From positions 1 through 10,749 of the forward strand of contig CALWJG010000047.1 of the NCBI GenBank assembly GCA_944380945.1: a stretch of DNA of 10,749 nt, read 5' to 3'. The first letter of the stretch is position 1, and the number at the start of each line of letters is the position of its first letter. Under the pieces are notes generated by a model. The model made no database searches. It was not told the origin of the DNA and saw only the letters and a list, made by a program, of their open reading frames with translations. Shown piece after piece: positions 6,869 to 10,749 of the stretch. Origin of the DNA: an uncultured Agathobaculum sp. (GTDB taxonomy: Bacteria; Bacillota; Clostridia; Oscillospirales; Butyricicoccaceae). Made by a program: the position numbers and the translations under genes.

Positions 6869-7360
6869 ATGAATGCGAAAGGCAGAGTTTTCAAATACGG
6901 GGACAACGTCGATACCGACGTCATCATCCCCGCGCGCTATCTGAACATCGCCGACCCCAAGGAGCTGGCGACCCACGCGATGGAGGATATCGACGCGGAA
7001 TTCGTCCATAAGATGCAGCCGGGCGACATCGTCGTGGCGACGCGCAACTTCGGCTGCGGCTCCTCGCGCGAGCACGCGCCGCTCGTGCTGCGCGAGAACG
7101 GCGTGTCCTGCGTCATCGCGTCCTCATTCGCGCGCATCTTTTACCGCAACGCCATCAACATCGGCCTGCCCATCCTCGAGTGCGAGGCGGCGGCGAACGA
7201 CATCGACGACGGCGACATCGTTTCGGTCGATTTTGACACCGGCGTGATCACCAACGAGACCAAGAACCGGACCTATCAGGCGGCGGCCTTCCCGCCGTTC
7301 ATCCAGAGCATCATCAAGGCGGGCGGCCTGCTGAAGTCGCTCAAGGAAAGAGGGGAGTAA
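6869..7360 (+). CDS. leuD: 3-isopropylmalate dehydratase, small subunit
   Basis: The 163-residue swivelling-domain subunit completes the isopropylmalate isomerase active site with LeuC. Signatures are DNVDTDVIIPARYL (12-25) and the substrate-contact motif FGCGSSREHAP (61-71), followed by SSFARIFYRNAINIGLP. The size is that of the short clostridial type, not the roughly 200-residue enterobacterial type, matching the short LeuC. The ATG lies 15 bases after the leuC stop, with GGGAGG nine bases upstream. The C-terminal codons overlap the ribosome binding site of leuB. Confidence 0.96.
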   Translation: MNAKGRVFKYGDNVDTDVIIPARYLNIADPKELATHAMEDIDAEFVHKMQPGDIVVATRNFGCGSSREHAPLVLRENGVSCVIASSFARIFYRNAINIGLPILECEAAANDIDDGDIVSVDFDTGVITNETKNRTYQAAAFPPFIQSIIKAGGLLKSLKERGE

Positions 7361-7365
7361 GCCCG

Positions 7366-8442
7366 ATGGAATACAATATCGCAGTCGTCAAGGGCGACGG
7401 CATCGGCCCGGAGATCGTCACCGAGGCCATGCAGGTGCTTGACAAGATCGGCGAGAAGTTCGGCCACACCTTCCACTATCAGGAGGTGCTCGCGGGCGGC
7501 TGCTCGATCGACGCGAACGGCGTCCCGCTGACCGACGAGACCATCGAGATCTGCAAAAACGCGGATTCTGTGCTGCTCGGCGCGGTCGGCGGCCCCAAGT
7601 GGGACGAGGTGCCGAGCGAAAAGCGTCCGGAAAAGGCGCTGCTCGGCCTGCGCTCGGCGCTCGGGCTGTTCGTCAACCTGCGCCCGGCGCAGATGCATAA
7701 GGCGCTGGCGGACGCCTGCCCGATCAAGCCCGAGATCATCGGGGACGGTTTCGACATCCTGGTCTGCCGCGAGCTGACCGGCGACGTGTACTTCGGTCGC
7801 CACTACCGCCGCGAGAGCGACAAGGGCTGGGGCGAGGTCGGCGCGGACGACATGAACTACTCGGCCTATGAGGTCGAGCGCATCGGCCGCCGCGCGTTCG
7901 AGATGGCCATGAAGCGGAACAAAAAGGTCTGCTCGGTGGACAAGGCGAACGTTCTGGAGACCAGCCGCGTGTGGCGCGAGACCATGCACCGCATCAAGGA
8001 CGAGTACCCCGAGGTCGAGTATTCGGATATGTATGTGGACAACTGCGCGATGCAGCTTGTGCGCAACCCGGGCCAGTTTGACGTGATCGTGACCGGCAAC
8101 CTGTTCGGCGACATCCTGTCGGACGAGGCGTCCATGATCACCGGCTCGATCGGCATGCTGCCGTCCGCGTCGATGAACGAGACCGGCAAGGGTATGTACG
8201 AGCCGATCCACGGCTCTGCGCCCGACATCGCGGGCAAGGGCATCGCCAACCCGATCGCGACCATCCTGTCCTGTGCGATGATGCTGCGCTACTCCTTCGG
8301 CCTGATGGACGAGGCGGCGGCGATCGAGAACGCGGTCGAGGCCGTGCTCGATGCAGGCCACCGCACGGCGGACATCGCCGCGCCGGGCGAGAAGGCGCTC
8401 TCTACCAGCGAGATGGGCGCGCTCATCCGCGCGCAGCTGTAA
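7366..8442 (+). CDS. leuB: 3-isopropylmalate dehydrogenase
   Basis: The 358-residue NAD-dependent enzyme oxidises and decarboxylates 3-isopropylmalate to 2-oxoisocaproate, the last step before transamination to leucine. The beta-decarboxylating dehydrogenase signatures are complete: VKGDGIGPEI at 8-17, substrate arginines R96, R106 and R135, the ELTGDVYFG loop with Y142, K193, and metal aspartates D225, D249 and D253. The NAD-binding stretch HGSAPDIAGKGIANP spans 282-296. The leucine-specific LRSALGLFVNLRP region separates it from isocitrate dehydrogenase. The ATG is five bases after the leuD stop, and its GGGGAG site lies inside the last leuD codons, so the two are probably coupled. It is the last gene of the leu operon and is followed 24 bases later by a strong terminator. 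Confidence 0.97.
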   Translation: MEYNIAVVKGDGIGPEIVTEAMQVLDKIGEKFGHTFHYQEVLAGGCSIDANGVPLTDETIEICKNADSVLLGAVGGPKWDEVPSEKRPEKALLGLRSALGLFVNLRPAQMHKALADACPIKPEIIGDGFDILVCRELTGDVYFGRHYRRESDKGWGEVGADDMNYSAYEVERIGRRAFEMAMKRNKKVCSVDKANVLETSRVWRETMHRIKDEYPEVEYSDMYVDNCAMQLVRNPGQFDVIVTGNLFGDILSDEASMITGSIGMLPSASMNETGKGMYEPIHGSAPDIAGKGIANPIATILSCAMMLRYSFGLMDEAAAIENAVEAVLDAGHRTADIAAPGEKALSTSEMGALIRAQL

Positions 8443-8466
8443 AAAGCGCTATTGAATGGATCGACC

Positions 8467-8500
8467 AAAGCCGCAGGCACATGCCTGCGGCTTTCTGTCG
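8467..8500 (+). terminator. Intrinsic terminator of the leu operon
   Basis: Arms 8467-8479 and 8482-8494 are perfect complements; with a four-base loop this leaves 12 pairs. The 3' side runs into CTTTCTGTCGTTT. It lies 24 bases after the leuB stop and about 35 bases before the ribosome binding site of the next gene. Confidence 0.85.
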
Positions 8501-8529
8501 TTTCGCCCTCCGCGCGCATACACTGAAGC

Positions 8530-8538
8530 GGAGGTGAT
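8530..8538 (+). promoter_or_regulatory. Extended Shine-Dalgarno deciding a TTG start
   Basis: GGAGGTGAT is a nine-base perfect complement of the conserved 3' end of 16S rRNA. It stands five bases before TTG at 8544, and no ATG or GTG in that frame is equally well placed. This supports both the reality of the small gene and its unusual start codon. Confidence 0.75.
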
Positions 8539-8543
8539 GCCGC

Positions 8544-8888
8544 TTGGAGCAGCTGACGCAATTCATCAAGGCGGATTTTGCCATCCTCGCTGCGGTGCTC
8601 TACTGTCTGGGGTGCGGGCTCCGGGCGCTCCGCCGGTTTCCGAATCAGTATATCCCGCTGGCGCTGACCGGCTGCGGCGTGGCGCTGGCCTGCCTGTCCG
8701 CCGGGTCGCGGTACGGCGACTATGCCAACTGGGCGGCCGTGTTGTTCGAGGGCGTGGTGCAGGGCATCCTGTGCACGGGTCTGGCAGTCTATCTGGGCGA
8801 GGTGCTGCCGCACCGGAGCCGCGGCGGGGCGGAACGCAGGGAACAGGGGGAAAAGACCGGCCCGGACGACAGGGAAGGGGAGGACTAA
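8544..8888 (+). CDS. Small holin-like membrane protein
   Basis: A 114-residue protein starting at TTG. Three hydrophobic segments are seen at about 11-28, 36-53 and 62-85, then a strongly charged hydrophilic tail (91-114) rich in Arg, Glu, Asp and Gly. The layout, a Pro-containing entry to helix 2 (FPNQYIPLAL) and the helix-3 pattern VVQGILCTGLAVYLGE resemble phage holins of the clostridial Phage_holin_5_2 type. Those proteins form membrane lesions for endolysin release. No endolysin, portal, tail or other phage gene is in the window, so it may be a solitary domesticated or remnant gene. It sits about 50 bases beyond the leu terminator with no clear promoter of its own, and may depend on readthrough. 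Family assignment rests on pattern recall and is moderate. Confidence 0.7.
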   Translation: MEQLTQFIKADFAILAAVLYCLGCGLRALRRFPNQYIPLALTGCGVALACLSAGSRYGDYANWAAVLFEGVVQGILCTGLAVYLGEVLPHRSRGGAERREQGEKTGPDDREGED

Positions 8889-9004
8889 AAGCTACAAAAG
8901 CCAGATGGTTTGTCTGTCTTTGTCCTTTGCGAATGGCTTTGCGCCGCAGGCGCGTCTTCGATCGAAAACGCCATGCGGCGGGAGCGATGCAGGCTTTTCA
9001 AGAA

Positions 9005-9040
9005 CGCCCGGAATGATAACCTCCGGGCGCTTTTGGTTTG
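9005..9040 (+). terminator. Terminator after the holin-like gene
   Basis: Arms 9005-9012 and 9022-9029 (CGCCCGGA/TCCGGGCG) with a nine-base loop are followed by CTTTTGGTTTG. It is the first good plus-strand terminator after the holin-like gene. Confidence 0.65.
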
Positions 9041-9121
9041 CAGCAGGTATGGCGGGCAACAGGCCTGTGATGCTGTCTCAAAGCAGCCGCGAGGCTGCTT
9101 GATACGGAAGGTGCGGCTGCA

Positions 9122-9158
9122 TATGGAAACGGGACGGATCCGCAGGATCCGTCCCGTT
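9122..9158 (-). terminator. Terminator of the acyltransferase gene
   Basis: A 14-bp perfect stem (9128-9141/9145-9158) with a three-base loop begins about 30 bases after the stop codon of the minus-strand acyltransferase. On that strand it is followed by a short T run (GTTTCC). The U-tract is weak but the stem is very stable. Confidence 0.65.
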
Positions 9159-9188
9159 GTGATTGTGATTGCAGTTTGGGGTGCGTGC

Positions 9189-10502
9189 TCAGTCCTTCGC
9201 GAGCCGCGTGCCGTCATAGCGGGTGACGTGGAAGGTATAGGGCAGGGCGGTCGATTCAAAGCCGATCTCGCGCAGCACGGCGCGGATGTTCTCGACCAGA
9301 TGATAATTGAAATCGCGCTGGGAGATCGAGACCTTGAGCGTATCCCGGTACGAACTGACCAGAATGCCGAACGGCTGGAATGCGCAGGGCAGGATAGCGG
9401 AATAGTCTTTCACGAACGGTTCCATGCTGGGCGGCAGCTTAAATTCGCCGATGTTGGTCAGGATAAAGCTGTCCCGGCGGATGTAGTCGCGCGCCTGCTG
9501 GCGCATCATTTGCTCCTTCTCGTCGATGGGCATGTCCAGCTTGTGGGACTTGGCGACGCGGTTGGCGTTTTTCAGCGCCCAGAACACCGCGTGCGGCAGG
9601 TTTTTCTGCGTGTCGAAGTATGCCTTGCACGCCTGACACGCCTCAAGGAAGGGCATGCTGAAGTAGTCGTAGAAGAAGGGAAGGTCGAGCAGCGAGACGA
9701 AAAAGCGCGTGGTCGAGGTCTTGACATAGGCACGCAGATCCATCGGCACTTCGGCGATGATCGGCTCCCTGCGGTCTGTGCCCTTGTAATAGGTGCGGTA
9801 CATGCCCATGGAGATCGCGGTCATCAGGAAGGTCATGGGCGTGACGCCGTTGCTCTTGGTGTAGGCGAGCAGCTGCGGCAGCGAGAGGGTCAGCTCGGTG
9901 GTCAGCTCGTTGTCGTCGTCCCGGCTGTCGTACTCCGGCATATGGAACGAGGGCACATCCGGATGGTGGTCCGCATCCGACTGCGGCATGCCGCGCAGGC
10001 GGAGGTAGCCGTCCTCACAATCCTCGGGCACAAACTGGGTCTCGTTGGTGCGGATGCGGCCGGGCTCGACATCGTGCCCCATGCCGCGCAGGTAGTAGTA
10101 CAGGATGGTGCGGATGAACTGGTCAAAGCCGCGCCCGTCTGAGGTGCAGTGCTGATATTCGAGGTAGATGGTGCTGTCCTTGTAGCCGCACAGGAACAGG
10201 TAGCCGTTGGTATCGTCCGAACCGATGTAATAGGGGGAAATGTCATCCATTTTGAGTACGACCGGCGGCTTGGTCAGGATGCGGTAGCTGTACTGCGTTT
10301 CGCCGCGCACCAGACCGAGGCCGAACTGCGGATAGCGATCGAGCGCAGTGCGCACCGCGGCGAGCAGCACGCGCGGGTCGACCGGTTCGGTCATGCGGAT
10401 GATATGGCGGGGCGCGGTCGTCAGATCCTTATGCGTCGCATACATAAAAATGGCGCCGTAGCTGTCGACATTGAGCAGCGCGTCCCGATATGCTTCATTC
10501 AT
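9189..10502 (-). CDS. CAT/condensation-fold acyltransferase (alcohol acetyltransferase-like)
   Basis: A 437-residue soluble protein of the CoA-dependent acyltransferase superfamily that includes chloramphenicol acetyltransferase, NRPS condensation domains, PapA and alcohol acetyltransferases. The catalytic HxxxDG motif is clear as H118-C-T-S-D122-G123 within YQHCTSDGRGF. It is followed by a second-half domain with MTFLMTAISMGM, EVPMDLR and FFVSLLDLPF. H118 should act as general base for transfer of an acyl group to a hydroxyl or amine acceptor. The start is ATG at 10502 with AGGAGGTG six bases upstream. An in-frame extension to 10700 lacks such a site and would run across the divergent gene. 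A -10 box TATAAT lies at 10556-10551. Donor and acceptor are unknown. The divergent glycosyltransferase hints at glycan or lipid modification, but only by neighbourhood. Confidence 0.78.
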   Translation of the reverse strand: MNEAYRDALLNVDSYGAIFMYATHKDLTTAPRHIIRMTEPVDPRVLLAAVRTALDRYPQFGLGLVRGETQYSYRILTKPPVVLKMDDISPYYIGSDDTNGYLFLCGYKDSTIYLEYQHCTSDGRGFDQFIRTILYYYLRGMGHDVEPGRIRTNETQFVPEDCEDGYLRLRGMPQSDADHHPDVPSFHMPEYDSRDDDNELTTELTLSLPQLLAYTKSNGVTPMTFLMTAISMGMYRTYYKGTDRREPIIAEVPMDLRAYVKTSTTRFFVSLLDLPFFYDYFSMPFLEACQACKAYFDTQKNLPHAVFWALKNANRVAKSHKLDMPIDEKEQMMRQQARDYIRRDSFILTNIGEFKLPPSMEPFVKDYSAILPCAFQPFGILVSSYRDTLKVSISQRDFNYHLVENIRAVLREIGFESTALPYTFHVTRYDGTRLAKD

Positions 10503-10508
10503 AGCAGA

Positions 10509-10516
10509 CACCTCCT
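10509..10516 (-). promoter_or_regulatory. Ribosome binding site fixing the acyltransferase start
   Basis: On the minus strand AGGAGGTG ends six bases before ATG at 10502. This argues against the 66-codon N-terminal extension that the open frame would allow. Confidence 0.8.
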
Positions 10517-10550
10517 GGTGGCAGAATGGTCTATCCTTCTGTATAACCCT

Positions 10551-10556
10551 ATTATA
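10551..10556 (-). promoter_or_regulatory. Probable -10 element for the acyltransferase gene
   Basis: A consensus TATAAT lies on the minus strand 48 bases before the start codon. At the expected distance there is only a T-rich stretch and no good -35 hexamer, so the promoter may be weak or need an activator. Confidence 0.5.
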
Positions 10557-10677
10557 ATCCATCGACACGGAAAAAAACAGAGAAGAGCCGCAGAAAATGG
10601 AAAAATCTACGGGGGATTTTACAGCGGATTGCACAGGAACGCAGGATGCACGCATAGACTGCGCAGGAGGTGTTTCT

Positions 10678-10749
10678 ATGGCGACGATCAGCCTTTGCAT
10701 GATCGTGAAGGACGAGGAGGCGGTGCTGGCCCGCTGTCTGGACAGTGTG
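10678..10749 (+). CDS. Glycosyltransferase family 2, N-terminal fragment
   Basis: The first 24 codons, cut by the window edge, read MATISLCMIVKDEEAVLARC and continue LDSV. The ISLCMIVKDEE stretch followed by a CLDS motif is the typical first strand and helix of GT-A fold family 2 glycosyltransferases. It is especially like the SunS/TPR-type glycosyltransferases of Bacillota, in which this segment begins the UDP-sugar binding site. AGGAGGTG (10665-10672) lies five bases before the ATG. The gene diverges from the acyltransferase, with 175 bases between the start codons. No clear promoter was found for it. Acceptor and sugar cannot be told from this fragment. Confidence 0.8.
   Translation, partial: MATISLCMIVKDEEAVLARCLDSV

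Larger units (their letters stand above)
8889..9188. repeat. Non-coding hairpin-rich region sharing modules with the 66-374 array
   Basis: No gene is credible in these 300 bases between convergent genes. It contains a long-range stem 8896-8902/8992-8998 enclosing 8933-8937/8970-8974 and the small hairpin 8941-8945/8949-8953. Further right are a terminator hairpin 9005-9012/9022-9029, a ten-base palindrome 9059-9068, a GNRA-capped hairpin 9081-9088/9093-9100 with an alternative pairing 9083-9090/9113-9120, and the strong stem 9128-9141/9145-9158. The minus-strand copies of CTTTGAGAC (9083-9075) and of an 18-base GC-rich palindrome (8954-8937, 17 of 18 identical) recur on the plus strand at 92-100 and 309-326. 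A dispersed mosaic repeat is a reasonable reading. Confidence 0.55.

Noticed and set aside
4037..7075. A 1012-codon minus-strand open frame antisense to leuA, leuC and leuD
   Set aside because: Same artefact of GC-rich third positions. It overlaps three unmistakable enzymes and translates to Arg/Asp/His/Val-rich low-complexity sequence.
8544..8888. An embedded prophage around the holin-like gene
   Set aside because: All neighbours are ordinary metabolic or envelope genes. No integrase, capsid, tail or lysin gene and no attachment-site repeats were found.
8910..10142. A 410-codon plus-strand open frame across the intergenic region and antisense to the acyltransferase
   Set aside because: No ribosome binding site and no recognisable domain; it crosses several hairpins and shadows a minus-strand gene with a catalytic HxxxDG motif.
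10503..10700. A 66-codon N-terminal extension of the acyltransferase
   Set aside because: It lacks a ribosome binding site, would overlap the start of the divergent glycosyltransferase and would run through the probable -10 element. The ATG at 10502 has AGGAGGTG at ideal spacing.

Overview
The window looks like chromosomal DNA of a GC-rich member of the Bacillota, most likely class Clostridia. The evidence is a T-box leader in front of a leucine operon, strong AGGAGG-type ribosome binding sites, compact operons with GTG and TTG starts, and the short clostridial/archaeal-type LeuC and LeuD subunits. I cannot name the genus from the sequence alone.

Layout. The last codons of an unidentified plus-strand gene end at 25. 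Positions 26-390 hold no gene but an exceptional run of nine consecutive hairpins. A minus-strand operon follows (3605 to 391): a glutamate-transporter-fold (DAACS/SDF) amino-acid symporter, a PAP2 membrane lipid phosphatase and a Wzx-like polysaccharide/lipid flippase. The last two genes abut with no spacer. A divergent control region (3606-4060) carries a promoter for each direction. On the plus side it also carries a complete leucine T-box (CUC specifier, UGGU tRNA-acceptor contact, antiterminator and overlapping terminator). This drives leuA-leuC-leuD-leuB (4061-8442), which ends in a strong intrinsic terminator.

Just past that terminator is a small three-helix holin-like membrane protein (8544-8888) with a TTG start. 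A roughly 300-base non-coding stretch (8889-9188) again contains several hairpins. It shares two sequence modules, in the same order but opposite orientation, with the 66-374 array, so both may be copies of a dispersed mosaic repeat. A minus-strand acyltransferase of the chloramphenicol acetyltransferase/condensation-domain fold (10502-9189) and the divergent first 24 codons of a family 2 glycosyltransferase (10678 to the window edge) close the window.

Function. The four leu genes encode the three enzymes that take 2-oxoisovalerate to 2-oxoisocaproate, the direct precursor of leucine. The T-box lets full-length mRNA form only when uncharged tRNA-Leu accumulates. The minus-strand operon joins transport of a small substrate, probably an amino acid, with recycling and flipping of lipid-linked glycans. 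That link is suggested only by gene order. No complete undescribed multi-gene system is evident. The least explained features are the hairpin arrays, the altered substrate site of the symporter and the orphan holin-like gene.
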